From assembly GCF_036746095.1 (NCBI RefSeq), contig NZ_DAIOEU010000019.1, positions 4,083 to 68,082 on the forward strand: a stretch of DNA of 64,000 nucleotides, written 5' to 3'. The position numbers and the translations under genes were made by a program. The first letter of the stretch is position 1; every line of letters starts with the position of its first letter. This document shows positions 53,078 to 61,750 of this stretch, one piece after another. The notes under the pieces are model-generated. The model ran no database searches. It saw nothing but the letters and a program-made list of their open reading frames with translations, and was not told the origin of the DNA. This DNA comes from Dyella_B sp036746095. Its GTDB lineage: Bacteria > Pseudomonadota > Gammaproteobacteria > Xanthomonadales > Rhodanobacteraceae.

Positions 53078-54493
53078 TCAACCGATCGAGGCATCAAAGC
53101 GTGGCGCACGCGACACATATTCGCGCTGCGCGGCAAACCACACGCCTGCGCCAAAACCCAATGCGACCAGTGCGAGCAAGCCACCGCCGATGGCATAGCC
53201 GATCGCACCCACCAGCCAATAACCGCCCCAGTACACCGCCATCGCGCCGAACATCACCACCAGATTGACCATGGTGCGACCCGCCGTGCCTTCCGGACCG
53301 ATCAGATGCAACGCCAGCGCCGCAAGGCTTGTGGCCAGCGAAACGATCGTTGCCACGAACAGCATGTGCCAGGGATCCGGCGCGTGCACCAGCACGGCGC
53401 CGAGCGCGGTGTAGACGAGCGCGGTGAGCAGGCTGATCGGCACCAGGACGAGCAGCGCATCCGACATGGTCTGTTGATACTCGGCGCGCGTCCGTGGTGC
53501 CAAAGTCAGGTAGAGATCGGCCATGTTCGGCCGCATGCGCACCATGCCGACATTCAATTGCGGAAAACGCGAGGCGCTCAACATGATTGCATAGGCGCCG
53601 ACGACCACCGGATTGAAATGCTGGCGATGCATGACCGCCACGAAATAAAAGCAGACGATTACCGCGACCAAGGCGATTCGCAACGCAATGGCTTCGGGGT
53701 TGTCATTCGGCAGCAATAGCCGCCGCACCAAGACCATGCGTCGCTGAAAGCTTGGCTGGCGCTGATATGCCATCAGCGCGCGCTGCAGGGCGCGTTCGGC
53801 CAGCCATTCGTACATGGTGGTAACGCGCTTGCCGAACAGGCCAAGGCGTCGTGGTTCACCGGGCGCAAAGCGCGTTTGCGTGCGGCCAAGGCTGGTGCTT
53901 TCCAAGGGCGACGCTTCGGTTTCGCGATCCTCGATGCGCAGCAGCGGTCCCAGGCTGAAACGCAGCAACAAGGCGGCAATGGCCAGCAGCAGCCACGGGG
54001 TCAACGGTGAGTGCAAGGAAGCCTTGAACAAGGTATTCGCAAAAGAGGGCGCCCAGCCCAGCACGATAAAAAACGGCCAGATATAGGCGCCGGTGCGCGG
54101 ATTGCTGCCCATCAGCAAACCCGCTGCGGCGATGATCAGCAAACCGCAGGCGGCGAGCAGGAGATGCGGGGTGCCGCCGATGACAGCCACGACCACGGGC
54201 AGCGCCACCCACATCGCCACATCGATGGCGCCATATTCCAACAGCTTGCGGCGGAAACTCGGCAACAGGAAACTTTCCGGCACGCATACGCTGCGCAGCT
54301 GATAGCCCTGGCCGGTATGCCACATCCACGTTGCGACGCCGAACAGCGTGGCCGCAATCACGACCAGACCCTCATCGCCAAGCAGCCACCGCACCGCGAA
54401 ATACGCGGCGGCCAGGCGCAGCAGGTTCGCCAGCACCACCAGCACCGGCGTGCGGCGGAACAGTTGCAGCCACAGCTGCCAGGCGACGCTCAT
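53078..54493 (-). CDS. ABC transporter membrane subunit (putative)
   Basis: 471-aa integral membrane protein with about ten hydrophobic segments, e.g. LRLAAAYFAVRWLLGDEGLVVIAATLFGVATW, LLLAACGLLIIAAAGLLMG and VALIALVAVIVCFYFV-like helix after a central polar loop (RIEDRETEASPLESTSLGRTQTRF). No family signature I recognise. Its start overlaps the end of the ATPase gene (ATGA), so it is the permease partner of that ATPase; likely an ABC-2-like exporter. Substrate unknown. Confidence 0.75.
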   Translation of the reverse strand: MSVAWQLWLQLFRRTPVLVVLANLLRLAAAYFAVRWLLGDEGLVVIAATLFGVATWMWHTGQGYQLRSVCVPESFLLPSFRRKLLEYGAIDVAMWVALPVVVAVIGGTPHLLLAACGLLIIAAAGLLMGSNPRTGAYIWPFFIVLGWAPSFANTLFKASLHSPLTPWLLLAIAALLLRFSLGPLLRIEDRETEASPLESTSLGRTQTRFAPGEPRRLGLFGKRVTTMYEWLAERALQRALMAYQRQPSFQRRMVLVRRLLLPNDNPEAIALRIALVAVIVCFYFVAVMHRQHFNPVVVGAYAIMLSASRFPQLNVGMVRMRPNMADLYLTLAPRTRAEYQQTMSDALLVLVPISLLTALVYTALGAVLVHAPDPWHMLFVATIVSLATSLAALALHLIGPEGTAGRTMVNLVVMFGAMAVYWGGYWLVGAIGYAIGGGLLALVALGFGAGVWFAAQREYVSRAPRFDASIG

Positions 54494-55425
54494 GCCAACT
54501 CCACGAACAGATCTTCCAGCGTTGGCGTCTCCACCTGCACGGTGGCGCTTTCGCGCGCGGCGAGCGCATGCAGGCTATCCATCATGGGATCTTCCACCAG
54601 CAGTACGGCCTGCTCGCCCTGCACGTGCGACTTCAGGCTTCCCGCTACCACGGGCGCCTGTGTCCAGCCTTGGGTGCGTGCAAACACCACGCGCTTCAAC
54701 CGCTCGCGCAATTCGGCCAGCGGCCGCATGAATTGAATGCGGCCGTCACGCAGCAGCGCGATGTCCGCATCGGCGCGTTCGAGATCGGCGGTGATGTGAG
54801 TAGAAAAGATCACCGTCTTGCCTGGCGCGCGCATCAGCGTCAGCAATTCGGCCATGAACGCGCGGCGTGCCTGCGGATCGAGGCTGGCCACCGGTTCGTC
54901 CAGCACCAGCAGATCCGGATCGGGCGCGATCGCGCGCACGATGGCCAGCTTTTGCCGCTGGCCTTGCGAGAGCTCCCCGATCTTCTGCTTGACGTCCAGT
55001 TCCCAATTCGTAAGGAGGCGTTCCACCAGCGTGTGGTTCCAACGGGCGTAGAACGCTGCAGTGAAATCGAGATAGGCGCGTACCTTCATCCATGGAAACA
55101 GGTCGAAGGTCTGCGGCACGAAGCCGATACGATGCATGCGCTCGCCGCCCGGTTCCAACATCGGCTCGCCAAACAAGCTGATGTTGCCGCCATCGATGGG
55201 TGACAGGCCCAACAGGCAGCGCAGCAAGGTGGTCTTGCCTGCGCCGTTGCGCCCGAGCAGGCCGATCACGCGGCCATAGGGCACGCTCCAATCCAATGAC
55301 TTGAGTACGTCGCGCTTCTTGAAAGATTTGTCCAGGCCGCGAACTTCCAGCACGGGCGAAGCGGATGCCTGCTGCGCGAGAGGTGGAGCGTGAGACATAA
55401 CGGTAGCCAGTGGTGTGACGGACAT
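54490..55425 (-). CDS. ABC transporter ATPase
   Basis: ATP-binding subunit of an ABC-2-type exporter. Walker A GRNGAGKTT (58-66), Q-loop FVPQTFDLFPWMKVRAYLDF, signature LSQGQRQKLAIVRAI, Walker B LLVLDEPVASLDP, H-switch FSTHITAD. A ~75-residue C-terminal extension ends in PTLEDLFVELA, as in CcmA/YxlF-like exporters (bacitracin or multidrug type). 311 aa; start 55425 has AGGAAG about 9 bases upstream. First gene of a two-gene operon with the permease. Confidence 0.88.
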   Translation of the reverse strand: MSVTPLATVMSHAPPLAQQASASPVLEVRGLDKSFKKRDVLKSLDWSVPYGRVIGLLGRNGAGKTTLLRCLLGLSPIDGGNISLFGEPMLEPGGERMHRIGFVPQTFDLFPWMKVRAYLDFTAAFYARWNHTLVERLLTNWELDVKQKIGELSQGQRQKLAIVRAIAPDPDLLVLDEPVASLDPQARRAFMAELLTLMRAPGKTVIFSTHITADLERADADIALLRDGRIQFMRPLAELRERLKRVVFARTQGWTQAPVVAGSLKSHVQGEQAVLLVEDPMMDSLHALAARESATVQVETPTLEDLFVELA

Positions 55426-55489
55426 CCGATGAGCTTCCTGCGAGGGGTCCAGTGCACTCTGCCGTGTGCGCTATGACACGTCCAGTGGC

Positions 55490-55495
55490 TAATAT
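55490..55495 (+). promoter_or_regulatory. -10-like TAATAT directly before the LON-domain gene
   Basis: TAATAT ends 7 bases before the ATG at 55503 and no ribosome-binding site is seen. The mRNA may start at or near the ATG (leaderless). Confidence 0.35.
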
Positions 55496-55502
55496 GCGGC
55501 GC

Positions 55503-56105
55503 ATGGCTGCCCAACTCCCTTCGCTGGAAGTTCCTTTGTTTCCGCTCGGTACCGTGCTGTATCCGGGTGGTCAGCTGCAATTGCGCATCTTCGAGCAGCG
55601 CTATCTGGACATGGTGCGGGAGTGCGCGCGCAGCGGCTCGGCCTTCGGCGTCTGTCTGATTCTGGACGGCGCCGAGGTTGGCGCGCCGGCCCGGCCGGCG
55701 GCGGTCGGCACGCTGGCGCGCATCGTGGATTTCAGCCACCGCGACGATGGTTTGCTGGGCATCGCGGCGGAAGGTGGCAGCCGCTTTCGCGTCCTGCGCA
55801 CACGTGCACGCTCGGATGGTTTGTTGCGCGGCGACGTGCAACTGTGGCCGGATGAAGCGCCGCAAGAGGTGCCGGTGGAATTGGCCTTGTTGCAGACCAT
55901 CCTGGAACGCTTGATTGAAACGATGGGCCCGCATTGGCGCCACGCACCGCGCACCTCGTATGACGATGCCGGCTGGGTCGGCTTCCGGCTGGCGGAATTG
56001 TTGCCGTTGGCGCGCGAAGAACAGCAACAGCTGTTGGAGATGACCGATCCATTGCAGCGCTTGACGAGCTTGCGCGATATCCTGCCGCGCTTTCAGAAGG
56101 CGTAG
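55503..56105 (+). CDS. LON substrate-binding domain protein
   Basis: Stand-alone N-terminal domain of Lon protease, of unknown role in bacteria. LEVPLFPLGTVLYPGGQLQLRIFEQRYLDMVRECARSGSAFGVCLI is the family block; a helical end LAELLPLAREEQQQLLEMTDPLQRLTSLRDIL follows. No AAA or protease part. 200 aa from the ATG at 55503; upstream in-frame ATGs at 55494 and 55452 exist but lack a ribosome site. The SDR gene starts 5 bp after its stop, so one operon. Confidence 0.87.
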   Translation: MAAQLPSLEVPLFPLGTVLYPGGQLQLRIFEQRYLDMVRECARSGSAFGVCLILDGAEVGAPARPAAVGTLARIVDFSHRDDGLLGIAAEGGSRFRVLRTRARSDGLLRGDVQLWPDEAPQEVPVELALLQTILERLIETMGPHWRHAPRTSYDDAGWVGFRLAELLPLAREEQQQLLEMTDPLQRLTSLRDILPRFQKA

Positions 56106-56110
56106 ACACT

Positions 56111-56929
56111 ATGCGAAACCTGGCTGGAAAAACCTTGTTCATCACCGGTGCGTCGCGCGGCATTGGCCTCGCCATCGCGCTGCGCGCCGCGCGCGACGGT
56201 GCCAATATCGTGATTGCCGCCAAGAGCGGCGTGCCCAATCCCAAGCTCCCCGGCACCATCCATACCGCGGCAGCCGAGGTGGAAGCGGCTGGCGGCAAGG
56301 CGCTGGCGTTGAAAGTGGATATTCGCGAAGAAGGCAACGTGCACGCCGCGGTGGCGCAAGCGGTGGAGCGCTTCGGCGGCATCGACATGGTAGTCAACAA
56401 TGCCAGCGCCATCTGGCTTGCCGGCATCGAAGGCACGCCGATGAAGCGTTTTGATCTTATGCATCAGGTGAACACGCGCGGCACCTTCATGGTGACGCAG
56501 GCCTGCCTGCCGTATTTGAAGAAGGCAAGCAATCCGCACGTGCTGATGCTGGCGCCGCCGCCGAATCTCGATCCGAAATGGTTTGCGCCGCATACGGCCT
56601 ATACCATCGCCAAGTACGGCATGAGCCTGTGCGTGCTCGGCATGAGCAGGGAATTTGCACCTTTGGGTATCGCCGTCAATGCGCTATGGCCGAAGACAGT
56701 TATTGCCACGGCAGCCATTGCCATGATCGATGGCGTCAAGCCCGAACAATGCCGCCGTCCCGAGATTGTCGCGGATGCTGCCCACGCGCTGCTGACTCAG
56801 CCAGCGCGTGAATGCACGGGACGCTTTGCGATCGATGAGGAGGTACTGCGCGAAGCCGGCATGCGCGACTTCGACCGGTACGCTTATCAACCCGGCACCC
56901 CGTTACTGCCCGATCTCTTCCTGAACTGA
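56111..56929 (+). CDS. Short-chain dehydrogenase (HSDL2-like)
   Basis: NAD(P)-dependent SDR. TGASRGIG at 12-19, an atypical long loop KSGVPNPKLPGTIHTAAAEVEAAGG typical of the hydroxysteroid-dehydrogenase-like-2 group, NNASAI, and catalytic Tyr-x3-Lys in AYTIAKYG. LAPPPNLDPKWFAPHTAYT replaces the common Ser motif region. 272 aa. Follows the LON gene by 5 bp. The substrate, possibly a fatty acyl or steroid-like compound, is unknown. Confidence 0.88.
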   Translation: MRNLAGKTLFITGASRGIGLAIALRAARDGANIVIAAKSGVPNPKLPGTIHTAAAEVEAAGGKALALKVDIREEGNVHAAVAQAVERFGGIDMVVNNASAIWLAGIEGTPMKRFDLMHQVNTRGTFMVTQACLPYLKKASNPHVLMLAPPPNLDPKWFAPHTAYTIAKYGMSLCVLGMSREFAPLGIAVNALWPKTVIATAAIAMIDGVKPEQCRRPEIVADAAHALLTQPARECTGRFAIDEEVLREAGMRDFDRYAYQPGTPLLPDLFLN

Positions 56930-57179
56930 TGCGTTCAAGAACCCGGCGGTCATCCGCTTGCCGCCACCGTTGCGTGGGATAGGTGGCCTGCTGCAGCCGG
57001 TGTTACTGGTATGCGCAAGGGATTTAGTTTGCTTAAAGAGTGATCACTTACAAATTTCCGGTGTATATTCCGTGAACGGTGTCGCGTTTTCGACACATGC
57101 TGGCCACGGGCGCGGGGGCGATGACCTGTTGCGGGACGTAGCGGGTGCTGTGGGCCAGCCACCTGAGGGAGGCGTTGCG

Positions 57180-58523
57180 ATGATCAGCGATACGTCGATC
57201 CGCTGTTTAGTGTGGTTCGGGGAGCCGACGAGTACAGAAAGAGCGCGTTTGGCGCAGGCCGGCTGGCATACGCGGGTTGCAAATGCGAACGCGGCGGGAG
57301 GTGGCGTCGGCATTCGGCGGGGCGACATCGTCGTGGCGATGGCGGACATGCGCATGGCCGATGTCGAGGCTATGCACAGCATGGCCAGGTTGATGGCCGA
57401 TCATCCGCGTATTCCATGGCTGGCGTTGCTGTCCGCCGAAACGTTGGCGCAGGCGCCGGAAGTGGAGCGGGTGCTTCGCGCCAGCATCGATTTCTTCACC
57501 GCGCCGATCGATATACAGCGTTTGATTGAAACGCTCGGCAAGCTGGCCGGCGATGCGCCGCCACCAGTGATTGCGCATGCCGACGTGCCCGGTATTACCG
57601 GCACCAGTCCGGCGATGATGTCGGTAGTGGCGAGCGTGCGTAAATACGCGCCGGTAGACCTGCCGGTGTTGATCACCGGCGAAACCGGTACGGGCAAGGA
57701 AGTGGCAGCGCGCGCCTTGCATAAGCTCTCGTCGCGCCGCGGGCATCCTTTTGCGGCCATCAACTGCGGCGCATTGCCGGCCAATCTCGTGCAGTCGGAG
57801 TTGTTCGGGCATGAGCGCGGCTCGTTCACGGGTGCCAATGCACGACGTATCGGACATTTCGAGGCCGCGGCGGGCGGTACGGTATTTCTGGATGAAGTCG
57901 GCGACCTGCCCCCGGATGCACAGATGAGCCTGTTGCGCCTGCTGCAGGAAGGCACGCTGGAGCGTGTGGGTTCCACGCAATCGATCAAGCTGGACGTGCG
58001 CGTGCTTGCCGCCACGCACGTGGACCTTGAAAAGGCGGTGGCGCAAGGCCGCTTCCGCGAAGACTTGTATTACCGCCTCAACGTGTTGCGTCTGCGTATG
58101 CCCGCGCTGCGCGAGCGTGCCGACGATGTGTTGCAACTGGCGCAGATATTCCTGGATAGCTTCCGCAGGCAACACGATTGCCACGCACGTACCTTCAGTG
58201 CCGTCGCGCGCAAGGCGCTGCGTGACTTCGCCTGGCCGGGCAATGTGCGCGAATTGCTCAATCGCGTGCAGCGCGCGGCGGTGGTGGCGGAGGGTGCGCA
58301 GATCAGCGTGGCCGATCTGGATCTGGAAGACGTAGTGGCGCCGCGCGCAGGGCACTCCAGCCTGGGCTTGACGCGCACGTCGGCCGAGCGCGATGCGGTG
58401 ATGGCATGCCTGCGCGAGACGCGCTTCAACATCAGCGAATGCGCGCGGCGTTTGAAGGTGTCGCGCGTGACGATCTATCGCTTATGCAAGAAGCATCAGC
58501 TGGTACTGGAAGATCTGCACTGA
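57180..58523 (+). CDS. Sigma-54-dependent activator with VpsR-like N-terminal domain
   Basis: Enhancer-binding protein. Residues 1-125 form a degenerate receiver-like (VpsR-type) domain, without an evident phosphorylatable Asp pocket. The AAA+ domain has Walker A GETGTGKE (167-174), GSFTGA (214-219, canonical GAFTGA) and Walker B VFLDEVGD (235-242); R-finger region FREDLYYRLNVLRL. C-terminal Fis helix-turn-helix NISECARRLKVSRVTIYRLCKKH. 447 aa. Start 57180 with GAGGGAGG 8 bases upstream; the longer frame from 56958 is unlikely. Relatives regulate exopolysaccharide and biofilm with c-di-GMP; this is inferred here. Confidence 0.88.
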   Translation: MISDTSIRCLVWFGEPTSTERARLAQAGWHTRVANANAAGGGVGIRRGDIVVAMADMRMADVEAMHSMARLMADHPRIPWLALLSAETLAQAPEVERVLRASIDFFTAPIDIQRLIETLGKLAGDAPPPVIAHADVPGITGTSPAMMSVVASVRKYAPVDLPVLITGETGTGKEVAARALHKLSSRRGHPFAAINCGALPANLVQSELFGHERGSFTGANARRIGHFEAAAGGTVFLDEVGDLPPDAQMSLLRLLQEGTLERVGSTQSIKLDVRVLAATHVDLEKAVAQGRFREDLYYRLNVLRLRMPALRERADDVLQLAQIFLDSFRRQHDCHARTFSAVARKALRDFAWPGNVRELLNRVQRAAVVAEGAQISVADLDLEDVVAPRAGHSSLGLTRTSAERDAVMACLRETRFNISECARRLKVSRVTIYRLCKKHQLVLEDLH

Positions 58524-58527
58524 GCCA

Positions 58528-58553
58528 TTAAAAAAGATCCTCTGGGCAGTGAG
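58528..58553 (-). terminator. Minus-strand rho-independent terminator
   Basis: On the minus strand CCTCT-N8-AGAGG is followed by ATCTTTTTT. The T-tract is on the minus side only, so something on that strand is transcribed towards the sigma-54 gene. Confidence 0.5.
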
Positions 58554-58623
58554 AGGGACATGGCTTGCAGCCATTCGAAACACGTACGCCACGGATGGCA
58601 TCCGATGCATCCGACCTGCGAAG

Positions 58624-58663
58624 GGAAGACCCCCGGCCCGCAGGGGACGAGCCGGGGGCTTCC
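58624..58663. repeat. Stable GC-rich hairpin
   Basis: GGAAGACCCCCGGC and GCCGGGGGCTTCC form a ~13-bp stem with one bulge and a 13-base loop. No T-tract on either side. Possibly part of a minus-strand RNA. Confidence 0.55.
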
Positions 58664-58738
58664 ACATGGTGCCCAGCGGCATGTCGCCGGGTTACCGCCC
58701 TCATTGCCGTCTTGCGACGGCGCATTCTTTTCTCGCCA

Positions 58739-58933
58739 TCAGTGGTTCGAAACCTCCATGGCGAGGTTATCTACGCGTCTGCCCGGCCACTCCTGGTACA
58801 GGGCTGACGCAGCGGCGTAGTGCCTGGCATGTACCCATTGGATGAGCCTCCCCTCTGCAGGTTTAGAGGGCAATTCCTGTGCCACCGGTAAAAATCCTGA
58901 AAAATGAAGGGCGGGCGTATCTTTCCACCGCAT
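58739..58933 (-). CDS. Doubtful small ORF
   Basis: 64 codons (MRWKDTPALHFSGFLPVA to NLAMEVSNH), open further to 59059. No ribosome site, no recognised motif. Its direction agrees with the downstream minus-strand terminator, the only support for expression. Confidence 0.25.
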   Translation of the reverse strand: MRWKDTPALHFSGFLPVAQELPSKPAEGRLIQWVHARHYAAASALYQEWPGRRVDNLAMEVSNH

Positions 58934-59188
58934 GGCGCAGCGGCCGCGCTGTGCACCGTTGTTACAGTGGATTGGGAGGCAGTGTGCCGACGGAGGGCGC
59001 CACGAAGCGATTTTCAGCGGCTGTAACTGTTTTGATACAGATCGCGTCGTGCTGGACAACGCCGGCGTATGTTGGCGCGGAAAGCTTGCTGCTAGGATGC
59101 TTCTTCCCTTTTTTTAACGTTCCTATCCTCTTGGCGTGGCTGCGGTCGGGCCAAGAGTCATGCATGTATTCATTCACAGGAGCCTGCG

Positions 59189-60403
59189 GTGTCGTCCCTC
59201 GTCGATCTTGCCAAGCGCTATTGGTTACCCGTCTACAAGCCGCGCGAGCTGGTGCTCGACCGAGGCAAGGGCGCCCGCGTGTGGGATACCGAGCAACGCG
59301 ACTACATCGACTTCGGTGCGGGTATCGCGGTCAATGCATTGGGACATCAGGATCCTGATCTGCTGGCGGCCTTGACGACGCAAGCACAGAAGCTTTGGCA
59401 CAGCAGCAACGTGTTCTACACCGAGCCGCCGCTGCATCTGGCGCAGGAGCTGGTGGAAGCGTCTGGTTTTGCCGAGCGCGTGTTTCTGTGCAATTCCGGC
59501 GCCGAAGCGAATGAAGCGGCGATCAAGCTGGTGCGCAAATGGGCGGCGGCGCAGGGGCGCGCACCGGAGCAGCGGGTGATCATTACTTTCCGCGGCTCGT
59601 TTCACGGCCGTACCTTGGCTACGGTCACGGCCACGGCGCAACCGAAATACCAGGAAGGCTATGAGCCGCTGCCGGGCGGTTTCCGTTATCTGGACTTCAA
59701 CGATGTTGCCGCGCTCGAAGCGACCTTTGCGGAGGGCGATATCGCCGCTGTGATGCTGGAGCCGGTGCAGGGCGAAGGCGGCGTATTGCCGGCAGCGCCC
59801 GGTTTTATCAAGCGCGTGCGCGAACTGTGCGATGCGCATGGTGCGTTGCTGGTGCTCGATGAGATTCAATGCGGCATGGGTCGCACCGGCACATTGTTCG
59901 CACACGTGCAGGATGGCGTGATGCCGGATATCGTGACGCTCGCGAAGGCCTTGGGCTGCGGCTTCCCGATCGGTGCGATGCTTGCAGGTCCGAAGGTGGC
60001 GCAGGTGATGCAGTTCGGTGCGCACGGCACTACCTTTGGCGGTAACCCCATGGCTGCCGCGGTTGCGCGCGCTGCGTTGCGCAAGCTGTCGTCGCCGGAA
60101 CTGCTGGCAAACGTGCAGCGCCAATCCGCCACGTTGCAGGAGGCGCTGAAGTCGATCGATGCCGAGTTGAGCGTGTTTTCCGAAGTGCGTGGACGCGGCC
60201 TGATGCTGGGCGCCGTGATGGCAGAACCTTATCGCGGCAAAGCGGGCGAGGTGCTCGACGTGGCCGCGGCGCACGGCCTGCTGGTGTTGCAGGCGGGTCC
60301 GGACGTCTTGCGTTTCGTGCCGCCGCTGAACATCAGCAACGAGGAGTTGTCCGAGGGGCTGTCACGCCTGCACGCCGCTTTACATGCTTTCGTGGCGAAA
60401 TAG
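59189..60403 (+). CDS. Class III aminotransferase, ArgD/AstC type
   Basis: PLP enzyme for acetylornithine/succinylornithine transamination (arginine synthesis or degradation). VDLAKRYWLPVYKPRELVLDRGKGARVWDTEQRDYIDFGAGIAVNALGH, CNSGAEANEAAIKLVRKWA, FRGSFHGRTLATVTAT, PVQGEGGV, LDEIQCGMGRTGTLFA, and the PLP Lys in TLAKALGCGFPIGAML. 404 aa, GTG start at 59189 with CAGGAG 8 bases upstream. No other arg or ast gene is near, so which pathway it serves is open. Confidence 0.9.
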   Translation: MSSLVDLAKRYWLPVYKPRELVLDRGKGARVWDTEQRDYIDFGAGIAVNALGHQDPDLLAALTTQAQKLWHSSNVFYTEPPLHLAQELVEASGFAERVFLCNSGAEANEAAIKLVRKWAAAQGRAPEQRVIITFRGSFHGRTLATVTATAQPKYQEGYEPLPGGFRYLDFNDVAALEATFAEGDIAAVMLEPVQGEGGVLPAAPGFIKRVRELCDAHGALLVLDEIQCGMGRTGTLFAHVQDGVMPDIVTLAKALGCGFPIGAMLAGPKVAQVMQFGAHGTTFGGNPMAAAVARAALRKLSSPELLANVQRQSATLQEALKSIDAELSVFSEVRGRGLMLGAVMAEPYRGKAGEVLDVAAAHGLLVLQAGPDVLRFVPPLNISNEELSEGLSRLHAALHAFVAK

Positions 60404-60432
60404 TTTGGGATAACAGCTCAGGAAGAATCACC

Positions 60433-60852
60433 ATGAAATACCTGCACAGCATGGTTCGCGTGCATGATCTGGATGCGTCGCTCCGTTTCTACTGCGAAGG
60501 GCTTGGCTTGAAAGAAGTGCGTCGCATGGAGGTGCCGCAAGGCAAGTTCACGCTGGTCTACCTCGCTGCACCGGAAAGCCCCGGGGCGGAAGTTGAGCTG
60601 ACCTATAACTGGGGCTCGGAAGAAGATTACGGCTCGGCGCGCAATTTCGGCCATCTCGCGTTTCAGGTTCGCGATATCTATGCGACTTGCGAACATCTGC
60701 AATCGATGGGTTACACCATCAGTCGTCCGCCGCGCGATGGGCATATGGCGTTCGTGCGTTCGCCCGACCTCATATCGATCGAGCTGCTGCAGGATGGGCA
60801 TCTGCCGCCGCAGGAGCCGTGGGCATCCATGCCCAATGTCGGAAGCTGGTGA
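60433..60852 (+). CDS. VOC-family protein, lactoylglutathione lyase-like
   Basis: Probable glyoxalase I detoxifying methylglyoxal with glutathione, or a close relative. MKYLHSMVRVHDLDASLRFYCEGLGLKEVRRMEVPQGKFTLVYLAAPE, VELTYNWGSEEDYGSARNFGHLAFQVRDIYATCEHL, and SPDLISIELLQ. Metal residues His6, Glu54-region VELTYNW, His74-region FGHLAF and Glu in SIELLQ fit GloA. 139 aa, usual 135. 29 bp after the aminotransferase gene, likely one operon. Confidence 0.88.
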   Translation: MKYLHSMVRVHDLDASLRFYCEGLGLKEVRRMEVPQGKFTLVYLAAPESPGAEVELTYNWGSEEDYGSARNFGHLAFQVRDIYATCEHLQSMGYTISRPPRDGHMAFVRSPDLISIELLQDGHLPPQEPWASMPNVGSW

Positions 60853-60884
60853 AGCAAGCAGTGGAGTTGACTACTCCCTGCGTT

Positions 60885-61745
60885 TCAATCCTCACTCTCG
60901 AACAACGACGTGCCGCATAGGCGGCAATGCGATGCATCGCTTTCATGATCGACTTGGCCGCAATGCGGGCAGGGCAGATGCTTGCGTCGCGAACGCATGC
61001 TGGCTGCCAGTTCCGCCGTAAAAATGCCGGTGGGCACGGCGATGATGCTGTAGCCAATCAGGATGATCAGCGACGTCAGCAATTTGCCCAAAGCGGTTTT
61101 CGGCGTGATGTCGCCGAAGCCGACCGTGGTCATGGTGACGATTGCCCAATACATGGAGGTGGGGATGGAGGTGAAGCCGTCTTCCGGGCCTTCGATCAAG
61201 TACATCAGTGCGCCAAAGATCAGCACCAAGGTAAGAATGGCGCTGAAGAACACCAGTACTTTGCGCCGTGCGCGCAACAGCGTGTACCAGAGCAAATCCG
61301 CCTCGCCTACATAGCGCGTGAGCTTGAGGATGCGGAAGATGCGCAGGATGCGGAGCGCGCGTACTACCAGCAGATACTGGCTGCCCGCCGCGATCAAGCT
61401 TATCCAGGTAGGTAGTACGGCCAGGAAATCGACCACGCCGAAGAAGCTTCGCATGTAGCGCCACGGGCGATCGACCACCACGATGCGCATCACGTATTCG
61501 AGCGTGAAGAGCAGGGTGAACGTCCATTCCAATGCGTAAAAGATCGCGCCGTATCGCGCATGCGCTTCCGCGACGGTATCGAGCATCGCCACCACGATGC
61601 TGCCCAGGATGGCAATGATCAGCAGAACGTCGAAGCGGCGGCCGGGCGCATCGTCGTGTCCAAAAATGATGTGGAACCAGCGTGCCCGCCAGCCACCTGG
61701 CCGGGCGGGATGGAGTCGATCGGGAAAAGGCGTGCGTCCCTGCAT
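60885..61745 (-). CDS. Voltage-gated-like potassium channel with C-terminal zinc ribbon
   Basis: Six-helix inner-membrane K+ channel. S4 voltage-sensor pattern RALRILRIFRILKLTR (129-144), pore helix and filter TTVGFGD (206-212), S6 IILIGYSIIAVPTGIFTAEL. After a basic linker (RSRRKH) a zinc ribbon ends the protein: CPHC at 259-262 and CRLC at 274-277. 286 aa. ATG 5 bp after the hemL stop on the same strand, so probably cotranslated with hemL. The ribbon's role is unknown. Confidence 0.9.
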   Translation of the reverse strand: MQGRTPFPDRLHPARPGGWRARWFHIIFGHDDAPGRRFDVLLIIAILGSIVVAMLDTVAEAHARYGAIFYALEWTFTLLFTLEYVMRIVVVDRPWRYMRSFFGVVDFLAVLPTWISLIAAGSQYLLVVRALRILRIFRILKLTRYVGEADLLWYTLLRARRKVLVFFSAILTLVLIFGALMYLIEGPEDGFTSIPTSMYWAIVTMTTVGFGDITPKTALGKLLTSLIILIGYSIIAVPTGIFTAELAASMRSRRKHLPCPHCGQVDHESDASHCRLCGTSLFESED

Positions 61746-61750
61746 GGCGA

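Larger units (their letters stand above)
58524..59188. other. 665-bp gap with structured DNA and no sure gene
   Basis: Between the sigma-54 activator and the aminotransferase. It holds a minus-strand terminator (58528-58553), a very stable hairpin (58624-58663), a smaller GCCGTC-TTGC-GACGGC hairpin near 58707-58722, and a doubtful minus-strand ORF (58739-58933). No known RNA family is recognised. Confidence 0.5.

Noticed and set aside
58549..58845. Plus-strand ORFs in the gap after the sigma-54 gene
   Set aside because: Three overlapping frames of similar length across the hairpins, none with a ribosome site or protein-like pattern.
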